Source of the DNA: Prosopocoilus inquinatus
Lineage: Eukaryota; Arthropoda; Insecta; Coleoptera; Lucanidae
NCBI GenBank assembly: GCA_036172665.1
Contig: CM069873.1
Coordinates: 34,152,001-34,216,000, forward strand
Direction of reading: 5' to 3'
DNA: 64,000 nucleotides
The first letter of the stretch is position 1. Each line of letters starts with the position of its first letter. The translations under genes were made by a program, and so were the position numbers. Under the pieces are notes generated by a model. That model was not told the origin of the DNA. It saw only the letters and a list, made by a program, of their open reading frames with translations, and made no database searches. Positions 39,542 to 51,415 of the stretch are shown in pieces.

Positions 39542-40286
39542 GCTGGAAATAGTTTTGAACGAAACAACACGTATTAGCGTTGTTCCTGTGATGTATCTAA
39601 TCGATCCTTACTCATCTATCATGTTATTTGACGTTTGGATGGACTCCAGTAACTCTGATGTGAGATACAAAGTTTTCGGACGCAGCAGAAGCTGGAAATA
39701 GTTTTAAACGAAACAACACGCATTACCGTTGTTCCTGTGATGTATCTAATCGATCCTTAATCATCTATCATGTTATTTGGCGTCTCGATGGACTCCAGTA
39801 ACTCTGATGTGAGATACAAAGGTTTCGGACGCAGCAGAAGCTGGAAATAGTTTAAAACGAAACAACACGCATTAGCGTTGTTCCTGTGATGTATCTAATC
39901 GATCCTTACTCATCTATCATGTTATTTGACGTTTCGATGGACTCTAGTAACTCTGATGTGAGATATGAAGTTTTTGGACGCAGCAGGAGCTGGAAATAGT
40001 TTTAAACGAAACAACAAGTATTAGCGTTGTTCCTGTGATGTATCTAATCGATCCTTATTTATCTATCATGTTATTTGACGTTTCGATGCACTCTAGTAAC
40101 TCTGATGTGAGATACGAAGTTTTTGGACGCAGCAGGAGCTGGAAATAGTTTTAAACGAAACAACACGTATTAGCGTTGTTCCTGTGATGTATTTAATCGA
40201 TCCTTATTTATTTATCATGTTATTTGACGTATCGATGGACTCTAGTAACTCTGATGTGAGATACGAAGTTCTTGGGCGCAGCAGGA

Positions 40287-42372
40287 GCTGGAAATAGTTT
40301 TAAACGAAGCAACACGTATTAGCGTTGTTCCTGTGATGTATCTAATAGATCCTTACTTAGCTACTATGTTATTTGACGTTTCGATGGACTCCAGTAACTC
40401 TAATGTGAGATACGAAATTTTCGGACGCAGCAGAAGCTGGAAATAGTTTTAAACGAAACAACACGCATTAGCGTTGTTCCTGTGATGTATCTAATCGATC
40501 CTTACTCATCTATCATGATATTTGACGTTTGAATGGACTCCAGTAACTCTGATGTGAGATACAAAGTTCTCGGACGCAGCAGAAGCTGGAAATACTTTTA
40601 AACGAAACAACACGCATTAGCGTTGTTCCTGTGATGTATCTAATCGATCCTTACTCATCTATCATTATATTTGACGTTTGGATGGACTACAGTAACTCTG
40701 ATCTGAGATACAAAGTTTACGGACGCAGCAGAAGTTGGAAATAGTTTTAATCGAAACAACACGCATTAGCGTTGTTCCTGTGATGTATCTAATCGATCCT
40801 TACTCATCTATCATGTTATTTGGCGTTTCGATGGACTCCAGTAACTCTGAAGTGAGATACAAAGTTTTCGGACGCAGCAGAAGCTGGAAATAGTTTTGAA
40901 CGAAGCAACACGTATTAGCGTTGTTCCTGTGATGTATCTAATCGATCCTTACTTAGCTACTATGTTATTTGACGTTTCGATGGACTCCAATAACTCTGAT
41001 GTGAGATACAAAGTTCTCGGACGCAGCAGAAGCTGGAAATAGTTTTGAACGAAACAACACGTATTAGCGTTGTTCCTGTGATGTATCTAATCGATCCTTA
41101 CTTATCTACTATGTTATTTGACGTTTCGATGGACTCCAGTAACTCTGATGTGAGAGACGAAATTTTCGAACGCAGCAGAATCTGGAAATAGTTTTAAATG
41201 AAACAACACGCATTAGCGTTGTTCCTGTGATGTATCTAATCGATCCTTACTCATCTATCATGTTATTTGACGTTTCGATGGACTCTAGTAACTCTGATGT
41301 GAGATACGAAGTTTTTGGACGCAGCAGGAGCTGGAAATAGTTTTAAACGAAGCAACACGTATTAGCGTTGTTCCTGTGATGTATCTAATAGATCCTTACT
41401 TAGCTACTATGTTATTTGACGTTTCGATGGACTCCAGTAACTCTAATGTGAGATACGAAATTTTCGGACGCAGCAGAAGCTGGAAATAGTTTTAAACGAA
41501 ACAACACGCATTAGCGTTGTTCCTGTGATGTATCTAATCGATCCTTACTCATCTATCATGATATTTGACGTTTGAATGGACTCCAGTAACTCTGATGTGA
41601 GATACAAAGTTCTCGGACGCAGCAGAAGCTGGAAATACTTTTAAACGAAACAACACGCATTAGCGTTGTTCCTGTGATGTATCTAATCGATCCTTACTCA
41701 TCTATCATTATATTTGACGTTTGGATGGACTACAGTAACTCTGATCTGAGATACAAAGTTTACGGACGCAGCAGAAGTTGGAAATAGTTTTAATCGAAAC
41801 AACACGCATTAGCGTTGTTCCTGTGATGTATCTAATCGATCCTTACTCATCTATCATGTTATTTGGCGTTTCGATGGACTCCAGTAACTCTGAAGTGAGA
41901 TACAAAGTTTTCGGACGCAGCAGAAGCTGGAAATAGTTTTGAACGAAGCAACACGTATTAGCGTTGTTCCTGTGATGTATCTAATCGATCCTTACTTAGC
42001 TACTATGTTATTTGACGTTTCGATGGACTCCAATAACTCTGATGTGAGATACAAAGTTCTCGGACGCAGCAGAAGCTGGAAATAGTTTTGAACGAAACAA
42101 CACGTATTAGCGTTGTTCCTGTGATGTATCTAATCGATCCTTACTTATCTACTATGTTATTTGACGTTTCGATGGACTCCAGTAACTCTGATGTGAGAGA
42201 CGAAATTTTCGAACGCAGCAGAATCTGGAAATAGTTTTAAATGAAACAACACGCATTAGCGTTGTTCCTGTGATGTATCTAATCGATCCTTACTCATCTA
42301 TCATGTTATTTGACGTTTCGATGGACTCTAGTAACTCTGATGTGAGATACGAAGTTTTTGGACGCAGCAGGA
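40287..42372 (+). repeat. 7-monomer tandem duplication (2 x 1043 bp)
   Basis: Copies at 40287-41329 and 41330-42372. They share private CTGATCTGAG (40701 and 41744) and GAACGAAGC, which H12 lacks. Seven types repeat in order: TTACTTAGC/TCTAATG, CATGATATTTG, CATTATATTTG, CTGAAGTGAG, CCAATAACTC, GAGAGACG and GAAGTTTTTGG. The join lies at the GCAGGAGCTGG end of the last type. Confidence 0.9.
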
Positions 42373-43028
42373 GCTGGAAATAGTTTTAAACGAAACAACA
42401 CGTATTAGCGTTGTTCCTGTGATGTATCTAATCGATCCTTACTCATCTATCATGTTATTTGACGTTTGGATGGACTCCAGTTCCTCTGATGTGAGATAAA
42501 AATTTCTCGGACGCAGCAGAAGCTGGAAATAGTTTTAAACGAAACAACACGCATTAGCGTTGTTCCTGTGATGTATCTAATCGATCCTTACTCATCTATC
42601 ATGTTATTTGGCGTTTCGATGGACTCCAGTAACTCTGATGTGAGATACGAAGTTTTTGGACGCAGCAGGAGCTGGAAATAGTTTTAAACGAAACAACACG
42701 CATTAGCGTTTTTTCTGGGATGCATCTAATCGATCCTTATTTATCTATCATGTTATTTGACGTTTCGATGGACTCTAGTAACTCTGATGTAAGATACGAA
42801 GTTTTTGGGCGCAGCAGGATCTGGAAATAGTTTTAAACGAAGCAATACGTATTAGCGTTGTTCCTGTGATGTATCTAATAGATCCTTATTTATCTATCAT
42901 GTTATTTGACGTTTCGATGGACTCTAGTAACTCTGATGTGAGATACGAAGTTTTTGGACGCAGCAGATGCTGGAAATAGTTTTAAATGAAACAACACGCA
43001 TTAGCGTTGTTCCTGTGATGTATCTAAT

Positions 43029-45113
43029 GGATCCTTACCATCTATCATGTTATTTGACGTTTCGATGGACTCTAGTAACTCTGATGTGAGATACGAAGTT
43101 TTTGGACGCAGCAGGAGCTGGAAATAGTTTTAAACGAAACAACACGTATTAGCGTTGTTCCTGTGATGTATCTAATCGATCCTTACTCATCTATCATGTT
43201 ATTTGACGTTTGGATGGACTCCAGTAACTCTGATGTGAGATACAATGTACTCGGACGCAGCAGATGCTGGAAATAGTTTTGAACAAAACAACACGTATTA
43301 GCGTTGTTCCTGTGATGTATCTAATCGATCCTTACTCATCTATCATGTTATTTGACGTTTGGATGGACTCCAGCAACTCTGATGTGAGATACAATGTTTT
43401 CGGACGCAGCAGAAGCTGGAAATAGTTTTAAACGAAACAACACGCATCACCGTTGTTCCTGTGATGTATCTAATCGATCCTTACTCATCTATCATGTTAT
43501 TTGGCGTCTGGATGGACTCCAGTAACTCTGATGTGAGATACAAAGTTTTCGGACGCAGCAGAAGCTGGAAATAGTTTTAATCGAAACAACACGCATTAGC
43601 GTTGTTCCTGTGATGTATCTAATCGATCCTTACTCATCTATCATGTTATTTGACGTTTGGATGGACTCCAGTAGCTCTGATGTGAGATACAATGTACTCG
43701 GACGCAGCAGATGCTGGAAATAGTTTTGAACGAAACAACACGTATTAGCGTTGTTGCTGTGATGTATCTAATCGATCCTTACTCATCTATCATGTTATTT
43801 GACGTTTGGATGGACTCCAGCAACTCTGATGTGAGATACAAAGTTTTCGGACGCAGCAGAAGCTGGAAATAGTTTTAAACGAAACAACACGCATTACCGT
43901 TGTTCCTGTGATGTATCTAATCGATCCTTAATCATCTATCATGTTATTTGGCGTCTCGATGGACTCCAGTAACTCTGATGTGAGATACAAAGGTTTCGGA
44001 CGCAGCAGAAGCTGGAAATAGTTTTAAACGAAACAACACGCATTAGCGTTGTTCCTGTGATGTATCTAATCGATCCTTACTAATCTATCATGTTATTTGA
44101 CGTTTCGATGGACTCTAGTAACTCTGATGTAAGATACGAAGTTTTTGGGCGCAGCAGGATCTGGAAATAGTTTTAAACGAAGCAATACGTATTAGCGTTG
44201 TTCCTGTGATGTATCTAATAGATCCTTATTTATCTATCATGTTATTTGACGTTTCGATGGACTCTAGTAACTCTGATGTGAGATAAAAAGGTTTCGGACG
44301 CAGCAGAAGCTGGAAATAGTTTTAAACGAAACAACACGCATTAGCGTTGTTCCTGTGATGTATCTAATCGATCCTTACTCATCTATCATGTTATTTGACG
44401 TTTCGATGGACTCTAGTAACTCTGATGTGAGATATGAAGTTTTTGGACGCAGCAGGAGCTGGAAATAGTTTTAAACGAAACAACAAGTATTAGCGTTGTT
44501 CCTGTGATGTATCTAATCGATCCTTACTCATCTATCATGTTATTTGACGTTTGGATGGACTCCAGTTCCTCTGATGTGAGATAAAAATTTCTCGGACGCA
44601 GCAGAAGCTGGAAATAGTTTTAAACGAAACAACACGCATTAGCGTTGTTCCTGTGATGTATCTAATCGATCCTTACTCATCTATCATGTTATTTGGCGTT
44701 TCGATGGACTCCAGTAACTCTGATGTGAGATACGAAGTTTTTGGACGCAGCAGGAGCTGGAAATAGTTTTAAACGAAACAACACGCATTAGCGTTTTTTC
44801 TGTGATGTATCTAATCGATCCTTATTTATCTATCATGTTATTTGACGTTTCGATGGACTCTAGTAACTCTGATGTAAGATACGAAGTTTTTGGGCGCAGC
44901 AGGATCTGGAAATAGTTTTAAACGAAGCAATACGTATTAGCGTTGTTCCTGTGATGTATCTAATAGATCCTTATTTATCTATCATGTTATTTGACGTTTC
45001 GATGGACTCTAGTAACTCTGATGTGAGATACGAAGTTTTTGGACTCAGCAGAAGCTGGAAATAGTTTTAAATGAAACAACACGCATTAGCGTTGTTCCTG
45101 TGATGTATCTAAT
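43029..45113 (+). repeat. HOR unit H14 (14 monomers, 2085 bp)
   Basis: Length is 14x149-1. A shortened derivative of H12/H13 lacking the whole CATGATATTTG-to-GAGAGACG block. It includes hybrids such as AGATCC joined to GATAAAAAGGTTTCGG (about 44166-44314) and GACAAGTATT-type ends joined to CCAGTTCCTC. It carries GTTTTTTCTG instead of GTTTTTCCTG, shared with H15 and with the end of H13, and GTTGCTGTG, shared with H15. Confidence 0.84.
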
Positions 45114-47347
45114 GGATCCTTACCATCTATCATGCTATTTGACGTTTCGATGGACTCTAGTAACTCTGATGTGAGATACGAAGTTTTTGGACGCAGCAGG
45201 AGCTGGAAATAGTTTTAAACGAAACAACACGTATTAGCGTTGTTCCTGTGATGTATCTAATCGATCCTTACTCATCTATCATGTTATTTGACGTTTGGAT
45301 GGACTCCAATAACTCCGATGTGAGATACAATGTACTCGGACGCAGCAGATGCTGGAAATAGTTTTGAACGAAACAACACGTATTAGCGTTGTTGCTGTGA
45401 TGTATCTAATCGATCCTTATTCATCTATCATGTTATTTGACGTTTGGATGGACTCCAGCAACTCTGATGTGAGATACAAAGTTTTCGGACGCAGCAGAAG
45501 CTGGAAATAGTTTTAAACGAAACAACACGCATTACCGTTGTTCCTGTGATGTATCTAATCGATCCTTAATCATCTATCATGTTATTTGGCGTCTCGATGG
45601 ACTCCAGTAACTCTGATGTGAGATACAAAGGTTTCGGACGCAGCAGAAGCTGGAAATAGTTTTAAACGAAACAACACGCATTAGCGTTGTTCCTGTGATG
45701 TATGTAATCGATCCTTACTCATCTATCATGTTATTTGACGTTTCGATGGACTCTAGTAACTCTGATGTGAGATATGAAGTTTTTGGACGCAGCAGGAGCT
45801 GGAAATAGTTTTAAACGAAACAACAAGTATTAGCGTTGTTCCTGTGATGTATCTAATCGATCCTTATTTATCTATCATGTTATTTGACGTTTCGATGCAC
45901 TCTAGTAACTCTGATGTGAGATACGAAGTTTTTGGACGCAGCAGGAGCTGGAAATAGTTTTAAACGAAACAACACGTATTAGCGTTGTTCCTGTGATGTA
46001 TCTAATCGATCCTTATTTATTTATCATGTTATTTGACGTATCGATGGACTCTAGTAACTCTGATGTGAGATACGAAGTTCTCGGACGCAGCAGAAGCTGG
46101 AAATACTTTTAAACGAAACAACACGCATTAGCGTTGTTCCTGTGATGTATCTAATCGATCCTTACTCATCTATCATGTTATTTGGCGTTTCGATGGACTC
46201 CAGTAACTCTGAAGTGAGATACAAAGTTTTCGGACGCAGCAGAAGCTGGAAATAGTTTTGAACGAAACAACACGTATTAGCGTTGTTCCTGTGATGTATC
46301 TAATCGATCCTTACTTAGCTACTATGTTATTTGACGTTTCGATGGACTCCAATAACTCTGATGTGAGATACAAAGTTCTCGGACGCAGCAGAAGCTGGAA
46401 ATAGTTTTGAACGAAACAACACGTATTAGCGTTGTTCCTGTGATGTATCTAATCGATCCTTACTTATCTACTATGTTATTTGACGTTTCGATGGACTCCA
46501 GTAACTCTGATGTGAGAGACGAAATTTTCGAACGCAGCAGAATCTGGAAATAGTTTTAAATGAAACAACACGCATTAGCGTTGTTCCTGTGATGTATCTA
46601 ATCGATCCTTACTCATCTATCATGTTATTTGACGTTTCGATGGACTCTAGTAACTCTGATGTGAGATACGAAGTTTTTGGACGCAGCAGGAGCTGGAAAT
46701 AGTTTTAAACGAAACAAAACGTATTAGCGTTGTTCCTGTGATGTATCTAATCGATCCTTACTCATCTATCATGTTATTTGACGTTTGGATGGACTCCAGT
46801 TCCTCTGATGTGAGATAAAAAGTTCTCGGACGCAGCAGAAGCTGGAAATAGTTTTAAACGAAACAACACGCATTAGCGTTGTTCCTGTGATGTATCTAAT
46901 CGATCCTTACTCATCTATCATGTTATTTGGCGTTTCGATGGACTCCAGTAACTCTGATGTGAGATACGAAGTTTTTGGACGCAGCAGGAGCTGGAAATAG
47001 TTTTAAACGAAACAACATGCATTAGCGTTTTTTCTGTGATGTATCTAATCGATCCTTATTTATCTATCATGTTATTTGACGTTTCGATGGACTCTAGTAA
47101 CTCTGATGTAAGATACGAAGTTTTTGGGCGCAGCAGGATCTGGAAATAGTTTTAAACGAAGCAATACGTATTAGCGTTGTTCCTGTGATGTATCTAATAG
47201 ATCCTTATTTATCTATCATGTTATTTGACGTTTCGATGGACTCTAGTAACTCTGATGTGAGATACGAAGTTTTGGGACGCAGCAGATGCTGGAAATAGTT
47301 TTAAATGAAACAACACGCATTAGCGTTGTTCCTGTGATGTATCTAAT
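45114..47347 (+). repeat. HOR unit H15 (15 monomers, 2234 bp)
   Basis: Length is 15x149-1. It has GTTGCTGTG as in H14, and a fusion of the GACGTATCG monomer to GAAGTTCTCGG (about 45946-46094), skipping several types. It retains the full-length GAGAGACG monomer at 46394-46542 and the CCAGTTCCTCTG monomer. Confidence 0.84.
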
Positions 47348-48290
47348 GGATCCTTACCATCTATCATGTTATTTGACGTTTCGATGGACTCTAGTAACTC
47401 TGATGTGAGATACGAAGTTTTTGGACGCAGCAGGAGCTGGAAATAGTTTTAAACGAAACAACACGTATTAGCGTTGTTCCTGTGATGTATCTAATCGATC
47501 CTTACTCATCTATCATGTTATTTGACGTTTGGATGGACTCCAGTAACTCTGATGTGAGATACAATGTACTCGGACGCAGCAGATGCTGGAAATAGTTTTG
47601 AACGAAACAACACGTATTAGCGTTGTTCCTGTGATGTATCTAATCGATCCTTACTCATCTATCATGTTATTTGACGTTTGGATGGACTCCAGCAACTCTG
47701 ATGTGAGATACAATGTTTTCGGACGCAGCAGAAGCTGGAAATAGTTTTAAACGAAACAACACGCATCACCGTTGTTCCTGTGATGTATCTAATCGATCCT
47801 TACTCATCTATCATGTTATTTGGCGTCTGGATGGACTCCAGTAACTCTGATGTGAGATACAAAGTTTTCGGACGCAGCAGAAGCTGGAAATAGTTTTAAT
47901 CGAAACAACACGCATTAGCGTTGTTCCTGTGATGTATCTAATCGATCCTTACTCATCTATCATGTTATTTGACGTTTGGATGGACTCCAGTAGCTCTGAT
48001 GTGAGATACAATGTTCTCGGACGCAGCAGATGCTGGAAATAGTTTTGAACGAAACAACACGTATTAGCGTTGTTCCTGTGATGTATCTAATCGATCCTTA
48101 CTCATCTATCATGTTATTTGACGTTTGGATGGACTCCAGTAACTCTGATGTGAGATACAAAGTTTTCGGACGCAGCAGAAGCTGGAAATAGTTTTAAACG
48201 AAACAACACGCATTACCGTTGTTCCTGTGATGTATCTAATCGATCCTTAATCATCTATCATGTTATTTGGCGTCTCGATGGACTCCAGTA
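47348..48290 (+). repeat. Partial HOR unit cut by the inversion
   Basis: Starts at the last plus-oriented GGATCC monomer and follows the H12 order (ACAATGTACTCGG, CCAGCAAC, CATCACCG, CCAGTAGC, then CATTACCG/AATCATC/GGCGTCTCG). It is broken inside the last monomer at GACTCCAGTA. Confidence 0.88.
48288..48290. other. Array inversion junction
   Basis: Plus-oriented sequence ends in GATGGACTCCAGTA, which elsewhere continues ACTCTGATGTGAG. Here it continues TCTTACATCAGAG, which is the reverse complement of the CTCTGATGTAAGA form. The three bases GTA fit both sides, so the breakpoint carries 3 bp of microhomology and lies within one monomer. To the left is the monomer type with AATCATC and GGCGTCTCG. 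To the right is the inverted GTAAGATAC/GTTTTTCC type, not the mirror image of the left side. A simple fold-back copy would have given a mirror image. Confidence 0.93.
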
Positions 48291-49840
48291 TCTTACATCA
48301 GAGTTACTAGAGTCCATCGAAACGTCAAATAACATGATAGATAAATAAGGATCGATTAGATACATCACAGGAAAAACGCTAATGCGTGTTGTTTCGTTTA
48401 AAACTATTTCCAGCTCCTGCTGCGTCCAAAAACTTCGTATCTCACATCAGAGTTACTGGAGTCCATCGAAACGCCAAATAACATGATAGATGAGTAAGGA
48501 TCGATTAGATACATCACAGGAACAACGCTAATGCGTGTTGTTTCGTTTAAAACTATTTCCAGCTTCTGCTGCGTCCGAGAACTTTTATCTCACATCAGAG
48601 GAACTGGAGTCCATCCAAACGTCAAATAACATGATAGATGAGTAAGGATCGATTAGATACATCACAGGAACAACGCTAATACGTGTTGTTTCGTTTAAAA
48701 CTATTTCCAGCTCCTGCTGCGTCCAAAAACTTCGTATCTCACATCAGAGTTACTAGAGTCCATCGAAACGTCAAATAACATGATAGATGAGTAAGGATCG
48801 ATTAGATACATCACAGGAACAACGCTAATGCGTGTTGTTTCATTTAAAACTATTTCCAGATTCTGCTGCGTTCGAAAATTTCGTCTCTCACATCAGAGTT
48901 ACTGGAGTTGTTTCGTTCAAAACTATTTCCAGCTTCTGCTGCGTCCGAGAACTTTGTATCTCACATCAGAGTTACTGGAGTCCATTCAAACGTCAAATAA
49001 CATGATAGATGAGTAAGGATCGATTAGATAAATCACAGGAACAACGCTAATGCGTGTTGTTTCGTTTAAAACTATTTCCAGCTCCTGCTGCGTCCGAAAA
49101 TTTCGTATCTCACATTAGAGTTACTGGTGTCCATCGACACGTCAAATAACATGATAGATGAGTAAGGATCGATTAGATACATCACGGGAACAACGCTAAT
49201 GCGTGTTGTTTCGTTTAAAACTATTTCCAGCTTCTGCTGCGTCCGAGAACTTTGTATCTCACATCAGAGTTACTGGAGTCCATTCAAACGTCAAATAACA
49301 TGATAGATGAGTAAGGATCGATTAGATAAATCACAGGAACAACGCTAATGCGTGTTGTTTCGTTTAAAACTATTTCCAGCTCCTGCTGCGTCCGAAAATT
49401 TCGTATCTCACATTAGAGTTACTGGTGTCCATCGACACGTCAAATAACATGATAGATGAGTAAGGATCGATTAGATACATCACGGGAACAACGCTAATGC
49501 GTGTTGTTTCGTTTAAAACTATTTCCAGCTCCTGCTGCGTCCAAAAACTTCGTATCTCACATCAGAGTTACTAGAGTCCATCGAAACGTCAAATAACATG
49601 ATAGATGGTAAGGATCCATTAGATACATCACAGGAACAACGCTAATGCGTGTTGTTTCATTTAAAACTATTTCCAGCTTCTGCTGCGTCCGAAAACTTTG
49701 TACCTCACATCAGAGTTACTGGAGTCCATCCAAACATCAAATAACATGATAGATGAGTAAGGATCGATTAGATACATCACAGGAACAACGCTAATGCGTG
49801 TTGTTTCGTTTAAAACTATTTCCAGCTCCTGCTGCGTCCA
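48291..49840 (-). repeat. Inverted mosaic of plus-arm HOR types
   Basis: Reading away from the junction on the minus strand, the types run GTTTTTCC/GTAAGATAC, GGCGTTTCG, CCAGTTCC, GAAGTTTTTGG, truncated, then GATTTATC and GACACC monomers twice, the GGATCC 148-mer (GGATCC at 49612), and GAGGTAC. The paired GACACC/GATTTATC monomers next to a truncated one match H10/H11. The CCAGTTCC monomer matches H12 onward. No single plus-arm unit here has both, so the segment comes from another HOR variant. One base is missing from the A-run in the CCAGTTCC monomer (ACTTTTATC near 48582). Confidence 0.85.
48861..48933 (-). repeat. Truncated monomer T8, inverted (73 bp)
   Basis: The same 76-bp deletion and GAGAGACG variant read on the minus strand (CGTCTCTCACATC). 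It is the only copy in the minus arm. It lies 571 bp past the inversion junction, so the inverted segment came from an HOR lineage already carrying the deletion. Confidence 0.93.
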
Positions 49841-49984
49841 AAAACTTCGTATCTCACATCAGAGTTACTAGAGTCCATCGAAACCTCAAGTAACATGATA
49901 GATGAGTAAGGATCGATTAGATACATCACAGGAACAACGCTAATGCGTGTTGTTTCATTTAAAACTATTTCCAGATTCTGCTGC

Positions 49985-51027
49985 GTTAGAAAATTTCGTA
50001 TCTCACATCAGAGTTACTGGAGTCCATCGAAACTTCAAATAACATGATAGATAAGTAAGGATCGATTAGATACATCACAGGAACAACGCTAATACGTGTT
50101 GTTTCGTTCAAAACTATTTCCAGCTTCTGCTGCGTCCGAGAACTTTGTATCTCACATCAGAGTTACTGGATTCCATCCAAACGTCAAATAACATGATAGA
50201 TGAGTAAGGATCGATTAGATACATCACAGAAACAACGCTAATGCGTGTTGTTTCGTTTAAAACTATTTCCAGCTTCTGCTGCGTCCGAAAATTTAGTATC
50301 TCACATTAGAGTTACTGGAGTCCATCGAAACGTCAAATAACATGATAGATGAGTAAGGATCGATTAGATACATCACAGGAACAACGCTAATGCGTGTTGT
50401 TTCGTTTAAAACTATTTCCACTTTCTGCTGCGCCCGAAAATTTCGTATCTCACATTAGAGTTACTGGAGTCCATCGAAACGTCAAATAACATGATAGATG
50501 AGTAAGGATCGATTAGATACATCACAGGAACAACGCTAATGCGTGTTGTTTCGTTTAAAACTATTTCCAGCTTCTGCTGCGTCCGAAAATTTCGTATCTC
50601 ACATTAGAGTTACTGGAGTCCATCGAAACGTCAAATAACATTATAGATGAGTAAGGATCGATTAGATACATCACAGAAACAACGCTAATGCGTGTTGTTT
50701 CGTTTAAAACTATTTCCAGCTTCTGCTGCGTCCGAAAATTTAGTATCTCACATTAGAGTTACTGGAGTCCATCGAAACGTCAAATAACATGATAGATTAG
50801 TAAGGATCGATTAGATACATCACAGGAACAACGCTAATGCGTGTTGTTTCGTTTAAAACTATTTCCACCTTCTGCTGCGCCCGAAAATTTCGTATCTCAC
50901 ATTAGAGTTACTAGAGTCCATCGAAACGTCAAGTAACATGATAGATGAGTAAGGATCGATTAGATACATCACAGGAACAACGCTAATGCGTGTTGTTTCA
51001 TTTAAAACTATTTCCAGATTCTGCTGC
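49985..51027 (-). repeat. Minus-arm 7-monomer step (1043 bp)
   Basis: The rare GCGTTAGAAAATTTCG/GAAACTTC monomer and the next type (GGATTCCATCC) recur at 49985 and 51028, 1043 bp apart. Inside lies a 447-bp three-monomer repeat marked by TCACAGAAAC at 50224 and 50671. The monomer just before the second copy is a hybrid that starts with CGCCCGAAAATTTCG and ends CTAGAGTCC/GTCAAGTAAC. Confidence 0.83.
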
Positions 51028-51415
51028 GTTAGAAAATTTCGTATCTCACATCAGAGTTACTGGAGTCCATCGAAACTTCAAATAACATGATAGATAAGTA
51101 AGGATCGATTAGATACATCACAGGAACAACGCTAATACGTGTTGTTTCGTTCAAAACTATTTCCAGCTTCTGCTGCGTCCGAGAACTTTGTATCTCACAT
51201 CAGAGTTACTGGATTCCATCCAAACGTCAAATAACATGATAGATGAGTAAGGATCGATTAAATACATCACAGGAACAACGCTAATACGTGTTGTTTCGTT
51301 TAAAACTATTTCCAGCTCCTGCTGCGTCCAAAAACTTCGTATCTCACATCAGAGTTACTAGAGTCCATCGAAACGTCAAATAACATGATAGATGAGTAAG
51401 GATCGATTAGATACA

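Larger units (their letters stand above)
38709..43028 (+). repeat. HOR unit H13 (29 monomers, 4320 bp)
   Basis: Length is 29x149-1. It equals H12 plus eight monomers: one from the 39.1-39.5 kb local gain and seven from the 1043-bp duplication at 40287-42372. Both additions are marked by private variants shared between the copies. Confidence 0.87.
1..48290 (+). repeat. 149-bp satellite array, plus arm
   Basis: Uninterrupted head-to-tail monomers. The anchor GCTGGAAATAG recurs at 6, 154, 303, 452 and 601, giving one 148-bp and then 149-bp steps, and this continues to the orientation switch. Monomers differ at diagnostic sites: the bases after AGTTTT, CGCATTAGCG versus CGTATTAGCG versus CGCATTACCG, CGATCC versus AGATCC versus GGATCC, the stretch around GACGTTT, and the stretch before CGGACGCAGC. 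The segment from TTCCTGTGATG to ATGTTATTTG is the most constant. Types recur in a fixed order, making higher-order repeats. No coding capacity, inserted element or unique spacer is visible. Most likely (peri)centromeric satellite of a eukaryote; family and species not recognised. Confidence 0.97.

Noticed and set aside
1..48290. CRISPR array
   Set aside because: The repeats are 149 bp and directly abut. There are no unique spacers, no leader and no cas genes, and variation follows higher-order satellite types.
48200..48400. Junction as a long perfect palindrome (fold-back artefact)
   Set aside because: The two sides are different monomer types and meet at a non-mirrored position, so there is no perfect palindrome at the centre. 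Assembly error of another kind is still possible.
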